Origin: an uncultured Desulfovibrio sp.
Lineage (GTDB): Bacteria; Desulfobacterota; Desulfovibrionia; Desulfovibrionales; Desulfovibrionaceae
Assembly: GCA_934546745.1 (NCBI GenBank)
Contig: CAKTDV010000011.1
Location: 23,718 to 87,717, forward strand
Direction of reading: 5' to 3'
DNA length: 64,000 nucleotides
In this document: one piece after another, positions 54,849 through 63,709 of the stretch
How positions within the stretch are numbered: the first letter of the stretch is position 1
Layout of the letters: the number at the start of each line of letters is the position of its first letter
Notes under the pieces: model-generated
What the model was told of the DNA's origin: nothing
Seen by the model: only the letters and a program-made list of their open reading frames with translations
The model's database searches: none
Translations under genes and position numbers: made by a program

Positions 54849-57848
54849 TCAGTACAGCGCCGGGGGATAGCAGGTCAGCGATCGCGCCGTGTAGCCGCAC
54901 CGCGCACACACCAGCGGCGGCACACGCTCCAGCGCATGGGCCAGCGTGCCGCCCACGCCGATGGGCTCCTCGGGAAACTCCTCAAAACGCAGCCCGCACT
55001 CCAGCAGGGGCCGCAGGGCCAGCGGACGGAACCACAGCATGGTGCCGCCGGAAAAGAACTGCTCATGACGCCCGTAGGACGCGGGCAGGCCCATGCGCTC
55101 CAGCAGCCCGGTAATCATGGCGAACTCCTCTTCCGATCCGTACAGGGGCACGCCGACCCGCGTCATGACCCGCCGCAGGGGGGTGAAGATGGCCGGGAAC
55201 ACGCAGCCCAGCCGGGCGTCGCGGGCAAAGGCCGCCAGCACGGCGCGCACGGCGTCGGGGCGCAGCAGGTTGTCCAGCAGGTAGGCGCGCCACGCCTCGC
55301 CAAACTCCATGTGCGGCGACTGTTTCGCATGCACATGGCAGAAGAGATCGTAGCCGAGCTGCTCCCGTCCCACGCCCGCCAGCCACGGGCCCACATCGCG
55401 CCCCCGGTTGGGCGTGCGCCGCAGCGCGACGCGCCGGGCCAGCGGCAGCGCGGACGGATCAAAGAGCGCGCGCAGGGCCGCCGCGTCCCCGTCGCGCGTA
55501 TAGGTGACAAAAAGATCAAAGGGAAGCGGGATGCCGGCCGCATAGCGGGCAAGCTCCTGCGCCAGCGCGATCCCGTAAATATGCATATGCACGCCCACGC
55601 GCGCGCCGTCAACCTCCTCCAGCGGGGGGGACGGGGGCCGCAACAGGGACGGCAGGGCGAGGGCCGCGCCGGGATCATCAAAGCCCGTCCCCGCAAAGAC
55701 GTCGCCCCAGGGCAGGAACGCGCCGATCTTCTCCTCCAGCGACCGCGCGCGCTCGCAGTACACCGGGTCGGGAAAGACCACCGGACGCAAGGCCGCGCCG
55801 TTGCCCAGGGGCGCGTCATGGAACCAGCGGCGCAGCATGTCCAGCGCGCCGCCCGGCGCGTCTCCGGCCAGCAGGGGCGCATAGCCGCCAAAGCGCCCGG
55901 CCAGCTCCCGCGCATAGGCAAGGCATTCCTCCCGCACGGTGTCCAGCGTGGCGCGCATGGCCTCCGGCGCGTCAAAGGGTTCCCGCACCGGGCGGCCCAG
56001 CGTGTCAAAATCCACAGCGCCGCCCTCGCAGGGCGCGAAGAGTTCTTCCAGAAGCAGATGGTACGGCAGGTAGTCCGCGCCTCCCACAAGGAGAAAGGTG
56101 CGCGTCCCCCGCGTTTTGTCCGCCGCCACGTTGCTTTCGTTCTGCCAGCAGTAGAGCTTGTCCACGGGCCTGCCCGTGACGGCGGTGAGCGCCGTGGAAA
56201 TGGATCCGGAATAGCCCACGTCAAACACCAGGAAACGTTCCCCGTCCGCCGGAAAGAGGCGTTCATAATACCGCCGCGCGCGTTCCCGGCGCGCCTCCAT
56301 GAGCGTTTCCAGCGGGGCCTCCAGCCGTTCCAGCACGGCCAGCGCCCTGCGGCGCTCCCCGCAGAACGGCAGGGCGCGTTCCTCCGCCGTCATGGTCTCC
56401 AGCAACGGCGCGGCCTCCGGGCCGAAATGCCCGCGCAGCAGGTTTTCCAGGGTAAAACGCTCCAGATTGGCGGCCAGCCTGCGCGTGCGCGCATATGCCG
56501 TAAAGGAGTCCGCCAGAAAGGGGAAATACGCCCGCCGTCCAGCCTGCACATAGACGCCCTCCGGCCCGCCCAGCCGTTCCCGCAGGGCGGCGTGCACCAG
56601 CGACGGCACCCAGCCGTCGCGCGAGGCATAGTAAATACGCGCGTAGCCCTCCTTCTCCGCCACGGCCCGCGCCCGCAGACACAGGGAGGCGGCCAGCGGC
56701 CCCAGGCACAGGCGCGCCAGCAGGGCGGCGTCGCAGCGATCCAGCGTTTCCGGGGCCTGTTCCGGGCTGTCAAACACGCGCTCCAGCGCCTGACCGAGCA
56801 GGAGGCCCCACAGGGGCGCCCGCTGGGCCGCCACGGCCAGCACGGCGGCCATGCCGCCGCCCCGCTCCCGCAGCATCTGGCGGACGGACGGCACATGGAC
56901 GGCCGCCATGCCCAGGCGCAGGGGTTCGGCCACATCGCCCCGCGCGTCGTCGCCCAGATGGATCACCCGCGCCGGATCAAGCCCCTCAGTCCGCAGCATG
57001 GTGGCAAAGAGCGCGCCGCCGTCGCTCTTGCGCGCCCCGTGTTCGGCGGAGACGTACACCGCCGCCACGCCGTCAAAGCCCTTTTCGCGCAGCACCTCCA
57101 GAAGAAATTCCGACGGCAGGTACATGTCGCTGACCGCCACGACGCGCTTGCCCGCGCGCGCCGCCGCGCGGCACACGGCCAGCATGTCCGGCCGGGGGCG
57201 CAGCAGCGTCCGTTCGCAGCGCAGCTCCTCTTCCCTCAGCGCGTCCACCACCCCGCCGTCAAGGCCGTGCCTGCGGCGGATATGGTCATAGATGGCGTCC
57301 AGCGTCGCGTAGCGGTCGCCCAGCTCCTCTTCCGCGCTCCAGCGCAGCCTCACAAAATCCACGCCGAAACGGGCGTCGACACGCGCCGCCACAAGATGGA
57401 AGATCTCCCTGGGATCCGTGATCACGGGCCGCGTCAGCAGCGTGTCAAAAATATCGAGGCTGACGGCCTCCACCTCCGGCCTCTGGACCATCCGTATCAG
57501 GGCCGCCGCCGCCAGCGGCGGCAGGGGCCCCGGCCCGGGCGGCGGCACCTCCCGGCTCCGCGCTTCGCCTCCCCCGTCGCCGCGCAAGCGGCGCAGCAGC
57601 AGCCCGGCGGCGGCCCGGAACACAAAGGCAACACTGCGGCGGCGGACAATCTCCACCCCCGCCCGCATGGGATAGAAGACGCACAGGTTGAACACGGCCC
57701 CGCGCTTGACGACGCGCTGCGGCCCGATCTTCACGACCTGCCCGAAAAAATACCACGGGCCGCGACAGAGCGCCCGCCACCACCCCCGCCCGAAAACGGC
57801 AACGGAGGCGGGCAGCAGACAGATGGAGGCAAGAAGATGGTACAGCAC
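54849..57848 (-). CDS. HAD-domain and rhamnan-synthesis F (RgpF-like) fusion protein
   Basis: 999 aa from a GTG start at 57848. Residues about 130-330 hold a HAD-type hydrolase (SLDIFDTLLTRPVI, VAVSDMYLPSEFL, VIHLGDDARGDVAEPL). Residues about 330-740 form an associated family domain. Residues about 745-999 are an RgpF-type domain (RVGVHMHIYGIALAQELARY, LRRTPNRGRDVGPWL, YDLFCHVHAKQSPHM, SGGTMLWFRP). RgpF proteins act in rhamnose-containing polysaccharide synthesis, commonly as glycosyltransferase or chain-handling enzymes. It starts 5 bases after the tolC stop, so it is co-transcribed with the type I secretion genes, and is followed by wzm. Confidence 0.88.
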   Translation of the reverse strand: MLYHLLASICLLPASVAVFGRGWWRALCRGPWYFFGQVVKIGPQRVVKRGAVFNLCVFYPMRAGVEIVRRRSVAFVFRAAAGLLLRRLRGDGGGEARSREVPPPGPGPLPPLAAAALIRMVQRPEVEAVSLDIFDTLLTRPVITDPREIFHLVAARVDARFGVDFVRLRWSAEEELGDRYATLDAIYDHIRRRHGLDGGVVDALREEELRCERTLLRPRPDMLAVCRAAARAGKRVVAVSDMYLPSEFLLEVLREKGFDGVAAVYVSAEHGARKSDGGALFATMLRTEGLDPARVIHLGDDARGDVAEPLRLGMAAVHVPSVRQMLRERGGGMAAVLAVAAQRAPLWGLLLGQALERVFDSPEQAPETLDRCDAALLARLCLGPLAASLCLRARAVAEKEGYARIYYASRDGWVPSLVHAALRERLGGPEGVYVQAGRRAYFPFLADSFTAYARTRRLAANLERFTLENLLRGHFGPEAAPLLETMTAEERALPFCGERRRALAVLERLEAPLETLMEARRERARRYYERLFPADGERFLVFDVGYSGSISTALTAVTGRPVDKLYCWQNESNVAADKTRGTRTFLLVGGADYLPYHLLLEELFAPCEGGAVDFDTLGRPVREPFDAPEAMRATLDTVREECLAYARELAGRFGGYAPLLAGDAPGGALDMLRRWFHDAPLGNGAALRPVVFPDPVYCERARSLEEKIGAFLPWGDVFAGTGFDDPGAALALPSLLRPPSPPLEEVDGARVGVHMHIYGIALAQELARYAAGIPLPFDLFVTYTRDGDAAALRALFDPSALPLARRVALRRTPNRGRDVGPWLAGVGREQLGYDLFCHVHAKQSPHMEFGEAWRAYLLDNLLRPDAVRAVLAAFARDARLGCVFPAIFTPLRRVMTRVGVPLYGSEEEFAMITGLLERMGLPASYGRHEQFFSGGTMLWFRPLALRPLLECGLRFEEFPEEPIGVGGTLAHALERVPPLVCARCGYTARSLTCYPPALY

Positions 57849-57853
57849 CGCGG

Positions 57854-59164
57854 CTACTTCAGATCCCTGTTTTCCTGACCAATATGGAAGAAGAAGCGCG
57901 CCCGCGCCGACTGATAGTCGGCCAGCGCCTGGCTGGCGTCGCGCTCGGCCTCGGTCAGACGCGTCTGCGCGTCCACCAGATCGGTGATGGTGCCGATGCT
58001 GGTCATGTAGCGTTTTTCCGCCATGGCGTAGTTTTCGCGCGCGGCGTCCACCCCGTAGCGCGTCGTGGTGATGAGCTCACGGGCGGCGGCCATGTCCAGC
58101 CGGGCGCGGATGACCTCGGTGCGGGCCCCGCCCATGGCGTCCTCATAGTCCTTCCGCAGGGCCTGTGCCCGCTTGCGGTCGCCCAGCGTACCGAAGGTCG
58201 TCTCCCCGCCGCTGAAAATCTCCCACGAGGCGTTGATGCCCACGGACCAGTAGCTGCGGGTGTAGTCCTTGTAGCGCCGGTCGTCGTAGTCCTTGCTGTA
58301 GCGCGCGTTGTCATAGGTGATGTCCACGCGCGGCAGATACTGCCCCATGCGGGCGTGCATGTCCTTGAAGGCCACGGCGACGCTCTTCTGGGCCATGATC
58401 AGATCCGGGCGGCTGCACAGGGCCGTGTTGATGGCCTGTTCCTCGCTCAGCCGCACCGGCGCGAGGCTGAAATCCTGGAGGCGTCCCCGGTAGTCCACCC
58501 TGTCGTGCGGCAGGAAGCCCAGATAGCGGTTGAGCTGCACCTCGGCATTGCGGATTTCATTTTTGCAGCGGATGACTTCCTGTTCCGCCCGCGACAGTTC
58601 CACCCTGTTCTGCAGGACGTTGGCATAGGGGGCCATGTCCACCCGCACAAAGGCTTCCGCCGCATCGAGCTGTTTCCGGATGCGCGCCACGGCGTCGGTG
58701 GCCGTGCGCAGCTTTTCCCGCGCCTGCAGCAGGGCCAGAAACTGCAGCTGCACGTTGGAGACCAGCTCCAGCCGCGCCTGCCTGTGCCGGGCGGCCTCCA
58801 TGTCCACCTGCAACAGGGACTTCTGCAGGTTGTTCAGATGGGCGAAGCCCGCGAACACCGACCAGGAGACCCGGACGCTCTTTGTCCATGTCTTGCTGCT
58901 CAGGTCGTCCGAACTGTAGGACGCCATGTCACGGTTGTTCTGTAAATTCGTATGCCCCGCGATGACGGACACGCGCGGCCAGAAATAGCTTTGCGCCACG
59001 CCCACGTTCATGCGGGCCTGCTCCAGCGTGAGGATTTTCGACTGCACCGTGGCATTGGCCGAGAGCGCGCGATCCACCGCCTGCGGCATGGTGAACGACG
59101 CCCCCCGGGCGGCTCCCGCCCACAGGACAAGGACGGCCAGCGCCGCCAGACATATCCGTTTCAT
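57854..59164 (-). CDS. TolC-family outer-membrane channel of a type I secretion system
   Basis: 436 aa. A signal peptide (residues 1-22, ending ARGASF) precedes two TolC-type repeats (QAVDRALSANATVQSKILTLEQARMNVGVAQSYFWPRVSVIAGH and the later QEVIRCKNEI), each with a beta and helical part, giving the trimeric barrel and tunnel. The ATG at 59164 follows AAGGAG. It is preceded by hlyD and the ABC gene in the same orientation, so it most likely completes a type I export apparatus. The linked channel, and not only a distant housekeeping TolC, suggests a dedicated system. Confidence 0.92.
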   Translation of the reverse strand: MKRICLAALAVLVLWAGAARGASFTMPQAVDRALSANATVQSKILTLEQARMNVGVAQSYFWPRVSVIAGHTNLQNNRDMASYSSDDLSSKTWTKSVRVSWSVFAGFAHLNNLQKSLLQVDMEAARHRQARLELVSNVQLQFLALLQAREKLRTATDAVARIRKQLDAAEAFVRVDMAPYANVLQNRVELSRAEQEVIRCKNEIRNAEVQLNRYLGFLPHDRVDYRGRLQDFSLAPVRLSEEQAINTALCSRPDLIMAQKSVAVAFKDMHARMGQYLPRVDITYDNARYSKDYDDRRYKDYTRSYWSVGINASWEIFSGGETTFGTLGDRKRAQALRKDYEDAMGGARTEVIRARLDMAAARELITTTRYGVDAARENYAMAEKRYMTSIGTITDLVDAQTRLTEAERDASQALADYQSARARFFFHIGQENRDLK

Positions 59165-59241
59165 CAGCAGCTCCTTGGGAGAAGGGAAAAGCGGCGCTTT
59201 CCCCATGATTCAAAAGCAACAGCCCCTGGCGGACGGCGTTC

Positions 59242-60441
59242 TCACCATCCCCCCGCTCCCGGCCCCGCCGCCGGATCCCCGCCGCGCCGCGTCAGGATGC
59301 AGCGGGGTTCCCCCTCCCCGTCGTGGAACACAAGCAGCGGCCCGTACACGGCCCAGCGCCGCAGGGAGAGCAGATCCTCCATGAGCGCCTCGTGGCCCAG
59401 GGCGCGCAGCATGGCGCGATCCCCGGCAGAAAGCGCAAGGCGCAGCCGCCGTCCCGCCGTGGTGAGGGGAAGGGAGAGGTACAGGTCCTTTCCGGCAAGG
59501 TCAAGGCGTCCCGCGTATGACGGGGGCTCCTCCCGCGCGGCCGCGCCCGCCGGCGGCGACAGCGCCAGCGACGCGGACAGCCGCCGACCGCCGGGCAGTT
59601 CCAGCAGCCACGGTCCCTCCCCGGCCGCCACGGCCAGCGAAGGCGGCCCCTCCTCCGGGCCGGACGGGGGGACGCCGCTCACGGCGAGCACCCGGTCAAG
59701 GATCAGGCGCGCGCCGGAAAGCCGCCCTTCCAGCTCAAGAAAGCGCGGCAGGGGACGTCCGCCCGCCTCTTCCGGCGGAAGTTCCGGCAGGGGATCCGGC
59801 AAGGAGCCCTCCAGCGCGAATTCCAGCCCGGAAGCGCTTTCCACAAACACGACGCCGCCGGGCTCCCGCCGCAGGAGGCCCATAAGACGCAGGGGTTCGC
59901 CGTCGCCTTCGGCGGCGTGAGGCGGGACGGTTTGTGCCGCGCCAGCCGCGTCACCATGCGGGACCTCAGCCCGGACAGCGGGCCGGAAAACCACGGACAG
60001 CGACCCGCCCTGGCCGGGCAGGGGCATGTCCGCGTACAGCGCGCCCCCCTCCCCCACATTGCACGATCGGGAGAGGCCATAGCGGTTGTACAGCCAGAGC
60101 AGCGCCCCCCCCTCCAGCTGAAACCAGAGCCCGGAGGAGACCCGCCGCAACGGCGGCTGTTTCTTCCAGGCGAGGCGTTCGTCCAGCTGGAAAAAGCCGC
60201 GCGGCAACAGGCGCAGGTATCCCTCGTAGCGCAGGTGGCCCTCCTCGCGGCGCGCGGTAAAGCCCTGCCCCGCCGTCAGCCGCGCATAGCGCGAGGCGGG
60301 CGCGGCGGACAACAGGGCGGCTGGCGCGGCCGACGCGGCCGGGACGGACGGAGCGGGCGGGGCCGCCCCCACGGACACGGCACACAGCAGACATACCGGC
60401 AGCCACAGCGGCGGCCACACCCACACGGGCATTCTTCTCAT
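59242..60441 (-). CDS. Hypothetical exported protein between the HlyD and TolC genes
   Basis: 399 aa. A signal peptide (about residues 1-27, ending SVGAAPP) leads to an Ala/Pro segment and a beta-rich body with blocks LRYEGYLRLLPRGFFQLDERL and LWFQLEGGALLWLYNRYGL. I see a faint resemblance to NlpE-type lipocalin repeats, but it is too weak to name. A second beta-rich part follows (RFLELEGRLSGARLILD). No lipobox is visible. The ATG at 60441 begins the signal peptide, while the longer open frame upstream is antisense noise over hlyD. Placed inside the type I secretion operon, it could be an outer-surface or periplasmic accessory factor. Its function is unknown. Confidence 0.65.
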   Translation of the reverse strand: MRRMPVWVWPPLWLPVCLLCAVSVGAAPPAPSVPAASAAPAALLSAAPASRYARLTAGQGFTARREEGHLRYEGYLRLLPRGFFQLDERLAWKKQPPLRRVSSGLWFQLEGGALLWLYNRYGLSRSCNVGEGGALYADMPLPGQGGSLSVVFRPAVRAEVPHGDAAGAAQTVPPHAAEGDGEPLRLMGLLRREPGGVVFVESASGLEFALEGSLPDPLPELPPEEAGGRPLPRFLELEGRLSGARLILDRVLAVSGVPPSGPEEGPPSLAVAAGEGPWLLELPGGRRLSASLALSPPAGAAAREEPPSYAGRLDLAGKDLYLSLPLTTAGRRLRLALSAGDRAMLRALGHEALMEDLLSLRRWAVYGPLLVFHDGEGEPRCILTRRGGDPAAGPGAGGW

Positions 60442-60478
60442 GATGGGGGCTCCGGGCAAGCCGCGATCCCGTTCCGCG

Positions 60479-61969
60479 CTATTCCCGCAGGGCGCGATCC
60501 CAGTTCTTGAGGAGCGGTTCAAACATATAGTACATGACCGTCCTTTTCTTGGTGGTGATGAAGACGGTGGCGGGCATGCCCGGCGAGAGATAGAGCCCGT
60601 AGTCCTTGAGCGGTTCGGGATCGACCACCACATGGCAGAGGTAATAGGGCATGGCCCCCGCGCTGGTCCTGTTCTCAAGGCGGTCCGCCGAAATGTAGAC
60701 GACCTTGCCGGGCATGTGGGGAATGATGCGGGTATCGAAGGCGTCCAGCTGCACATTGGCCTCCTGCCCCACGTGGACCTCGGTAATCTTGTTGATGGGC
60801 ACCTGCATCTCAATGATCAGGGGCGTGTCATGGGGAACGATGTCCATGAGCGGCTCCCCGGCGCGCACCACGCCGCCGCGCGAATGCACCTTGAGATCCA
60901 CCACCTTGCCGCTGACAGGGGCCGTCACCTGCAAACGCCGCTGGGCGTCGCGCAGGGGGCGGATGCGTTCGCGCGTCTGCACGATCTCGTTTTCCAGGCG
61001 GCCCGCATTGCTGATGGCCTCCTCCACAAAGCGGTTGCGCAGATCCTCCATGCGCAGGCGGGTCTCGTCGCTGCGCTGCCTCGCCTCGGCAATGGCCTGA
61101 CGCAGGCGGCCGCGCTCGCCCCGATGGGAGGCAAGGGTGCGTTCCAGCTCAAGGATCTGGGATTTTTCCAGATAGCGCTCCCGGTAGAGCTGACGCTTGG
61201 CGCCCAGTTCCTCCTCCAGCGTGCGGACAATGGTCTGTTCGGCCTTCAGCTGATCCTCAAAGCCGCTGATCTGGGCGGCCAGCTGGGCAAGCTGGCTCTC
61301 CAGCAGGGAAATCTGGCCGTTCAGGTTGTCCTTGCGGGCAAGGAATATCCTGTATTCGTTCTGGAGCACATCCTCGCTGCCGGTGTCGCCCGCCAGGGTC
61401 TTCAGGTCATCGGGCCAGATCAGATCCCCGTGAAAGTCCTTTTCGGCAAGGGCGCGTTCACGCGAGGCCAGCAGGGCCACAAGCTGCTTCCGCAGCATCG
61501 TTTCCGAGGCGTCCACCTGCACGGAGGTCAGCTCAAGGAGAATCTGCCCCTCCCTCACCTCCTCGCCTTCCTTCACAAGGATGGCGTCCACAATGCCGCC
61601 CTCAAGGTGCTGCACGGTCTTGCGCTCGCTCTCCACCTTGATGGTGCCGACGCCGACAACGGCGCCGCTGATCTCGCCGAAGGTGGCCCAGAGGCCAAGG
61701 ACGCCGAAGAACAGGGCCACCACAAGCAGCCCCTGCCGCACGATGCGGCGCGGATCCTCGATGGGGCCGTCCGGATCTTCCGAGGTCCTGCCGTCGTCGG
61801 GCGCGGCCCCCGGCAGAAACATCCTGAGGGGGCGTATGCGCGACAGCACATGCGCCGTTGTCTCCACCAGCGGCCCTTCCCCGCCGGGACGCGCGTCCCC
61901 GCGTCCGCCTTCCGCTTCAGGAAGCTGGCCGCCGGGATTTCCGGGCGTATTGCTATGGGTATCGGCCAT
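60479..61969 (-). CDS. HlyD-family periplasmic adaptor of a type I secretion system
   Basis: 496 aa. A cytoplasmic N-terminus is followed by one membrane segment (about residues 90-115, VVALFFGVLGLWATFGEIS) and the periplasmic part: an early lipoyl half (VESERKTVQHLEGGIVDAILVKEGEEV), a long coiled coil (about 155-375), the second lipoyl half (VTAPVSGKVVDLKVHSRGGVV) and a beta-barrel domain (IEMQVPINKITEVHVGQEANV). It links the ABC exporter to the TolC-like channel. The start codon follows the ABC gene stop directly (TAA ATG). Confidence 0.95.
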   Translation of the reverse strand: MADTHSNTPGNPGGQLPEAEGGRGDARPGGEGPLVETTAHVLSRIRPLRMFLPGAAPDDGRTSEDPDGPIEDPRRIVRQGLLVVALFFGVLGLWATFGEISGAVVGVGTIKVESERKTVQHLEGGIVDAILVKEGEEVREGQILLELTSVQVDASETMLRKQLVALLASRERALAEKDFHGDLIWPDDLKTLAGDTGSEDVLQNEYRIFLARKDNLNGQISLLESQLAQLAAQISGFEDQLKAEQTIVRTLEEELGAKRQLYRERYLEKSQILELERTLASHRGERGRLRQAIAEARQRSDETRLRMEDLRNRFVEEAISNAGRLENEIVQTRERIRPLRDAQRRLQVTAPVSGKVVDLKVHSRGGVVRAGEPLMDIVPHDTPLIIEMQVPINKITEVHVGQEANVQLDAFDTRIIPHMPGKVVYISADRLENRTSAGAMPYYLCHVVVDPEPLKDYGLYLSPGMPATVFITTKKRTVMYYMFEPLLKNWDRALRE

Positions 61970-63709
61970 TTAGTTCTCTTCTCCTTTCCGCAGGGCCGCC
62001 TGCTGGCGGCGGGCGATCTCCTCGCGTTGCAAGCGGGCCTGTTCGGCCTGCTGCTGTTGCTGGCGGCGCATTTCCGCCAGCTTGTCCAGCACCAGTTGCC
62101 GCGGACCGGACAGCGCGATCTGACCATCCTGCAGAACCATGATATTGTCCACAATGGAAAGGATGCTCGACTTGTGCGTCACCAGCACGACGGTGGACCC
62201 CGCCTGCTTCATATTGACGATGGCCTGCGCCAGATGCGCGTCCCCTTCCTCGTCCAGATTGGCGTTGGGTTCGTCCAGCACAATGATGCGCGGCATGCCG
62301 TAGAGGGCGCGGGCAAGGCCGATGCGCTGGCGCTGTCCGCCGGAGAGGGTGCCGCCATACTGGCCGATCTGCGTGTCATAGCCCTTGGGCAGATGCAGCA
62401 CCATGTCGTGCACACCCGCCATCTGCGCCGCGGCGATGACCTTGGGGCTTTCCACATCGCCCATGCGGGCGATGTTCTCGGCCACACTGCCCGAGAAAAG
62501 CTCCACATCCTGCGGCAGGAAGCCCACATAGGGGCCGAGTTTTTCCGAGTCCCACGATCGTATGTCCGCGCCGTCGATGCGCATCTTGCCCGCCGTGGCG
62601 GGCCAGATGCCCAGCAGCAGCTTGCAGAGGGTGGACTTGCCCGCCGCGCTGGGGCCGATGATGGCCATGGACTGCCCCGCGGGCAGGCGGAAGGAGATGC
62701 CCTTGATCAGCGGGCGGCCGTTGACGGCGAAATAGAGGTTCTCCGCCGTGAGTTCGCCCCTGGGGGGCGGCAGTTCCATCTGCGGCATGGACGGCGGATT
62801 GTCCAGCAGCTTTTTCAGGTTCTTATAGGCGCTGTGGGCTTCCAGCGACTGCTTGTAGGTGCCCATGGCCAGATCGATGGGGGCCAGCATGCGGCCCATG
62901 ACGATGGACGCCGCAATCATGACGCCCGCCGTGGTCTCGTGCATGACGGTCAGATACGCGCCCACGGCGTAGATCAGCACCTGCAGGCCCACGCGCAGGG
63001 ATTTGCTGGCCGCGCGCAGCAGGCCCGCGCTCTGGCTCGCGCGCGTCTGCAGGCCGATGACGTCGTCGTTGATCCGGCGCCAGCGGGCGGACACGTTCCC
63101 CACCATGCCCATGGCATGGACGATGGGCGCGTTCCGCAGGGCCGCGCCGGTGAACTCCGCGGACAGGCCGTTGAGCTTGGTGGCTGTTTCCAGCCGCGAG
63201 CGCGTCATCCGCTCCGTCAGGACGCCGAGAACGAACACCGCCACGCCCCCGCCGAGGGCCACCGCCGACAGCGCCGGATGCAGCACGAAGATCAGAAGGA
63301 AATAGATGGGCATCCACGGCAGGTCGCAGAAGGCGAAGACGGCGTTGCCCCCCAGGAAGTTGCGCAGCTGCTGCACCTCGCGCAGGGTGCCCTCGCGCGG
63401 GCTCGCGCCCGTCGCCGCCGCGCTGCGCAGGTTGAGATCCAGCACCTTGCCGCCCAGGGCCGCGTCAAAGGCGATGCCCGCCCGGACCAGCAGGCGCGAT
63501 CGGATCCATTCCAGCAGCGCCAGCACCACAAGGCAGATGATGGCGGCAATGGTGATCACCGCCAGCGTGGAAAGGTTGAAGCTCGTCAGCACCTTGTCGT
63601 AGACCTGCAGCATATAGATGGAAAAGGTCAGCTGCAGGATGTTGACGAACATGCTGAAGAAAAAGGCATAGCCGAAATAGTAGCGGCAGGTTCGAAGAAA
63701 TTCTTGCAT
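61970..63709 (-). CDS. Type I secretion ABC transporter, permease-ATPase fusion (PrtD/LapB type)
   Basis: 579 aa. An N-terminal ABC exporter membrane domain (about 1-310, six helices) starts straight away, so there is no C39 peptidase or C39-like domain. This points to substrates with a C-terminal, uncleaved secretion signal, as for RTX-type proteins. The ATPase has Walker A GPSAAGKSTLC, signature LSGGQRQRIGLARAL and Walker B IIVLDEPNANLD. The frame is open upstream, but the ATG at 63709 follows GGAAAG and begins the first helix region (MQEFLRTCRYYFGYAFFFS). It heads the operon, and hlyD begins directly after its TAA. Confidence 0.93.
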   Translation of the reverse strand: MQEFLRTCRYYFGYAFFFSMFVNILQLTFSIYMLQVYDKVLTSFNLSTLAVITIAAIICLVVLALLEWIRSRLLVRAGIAFDAALGGKVLDLNLRSAAATGASPREGTLREVQQLRNFLGGNAVFAFCDLPWMPIYFLLIFVLHPALSAVALGGGVAVFVLGVLTERMTRSRLETATKLNGLSAEFTGAALRNAPIVHAMGMVGNVSARWRRINDDVIGLQTRASQSAGLLRAASKSLRVGLQVLIYAVGAYLTVMHETTAGVMIAASIVMGRMLAPIDLAMGTYKQSLEAHSAYKNLKKLLDNPPSMPQMELPPPRGELTAENLYFAVNGRPLIKGISFRLPAGQSMAIIGPSAAGKSTLCKLLLGIWPATAGKMRIDGADIRSWDSEKLGPYVGFLPQDVELFSGSVAENIARMGDVESPKVIAAAQMAGVHDMVLHLPKGYDTQIGQYGGTLSGGQRQRIGLARALYGMPRIIVLDEPNANLDEEGDAHLAQAIVNMKQAGSTVVLVTHKSSILSIVDNIMVLQDGQIALSGPRQLVLDKLAEMRRQQQQQAEQARLQREEIARRQQAALRKGEEN

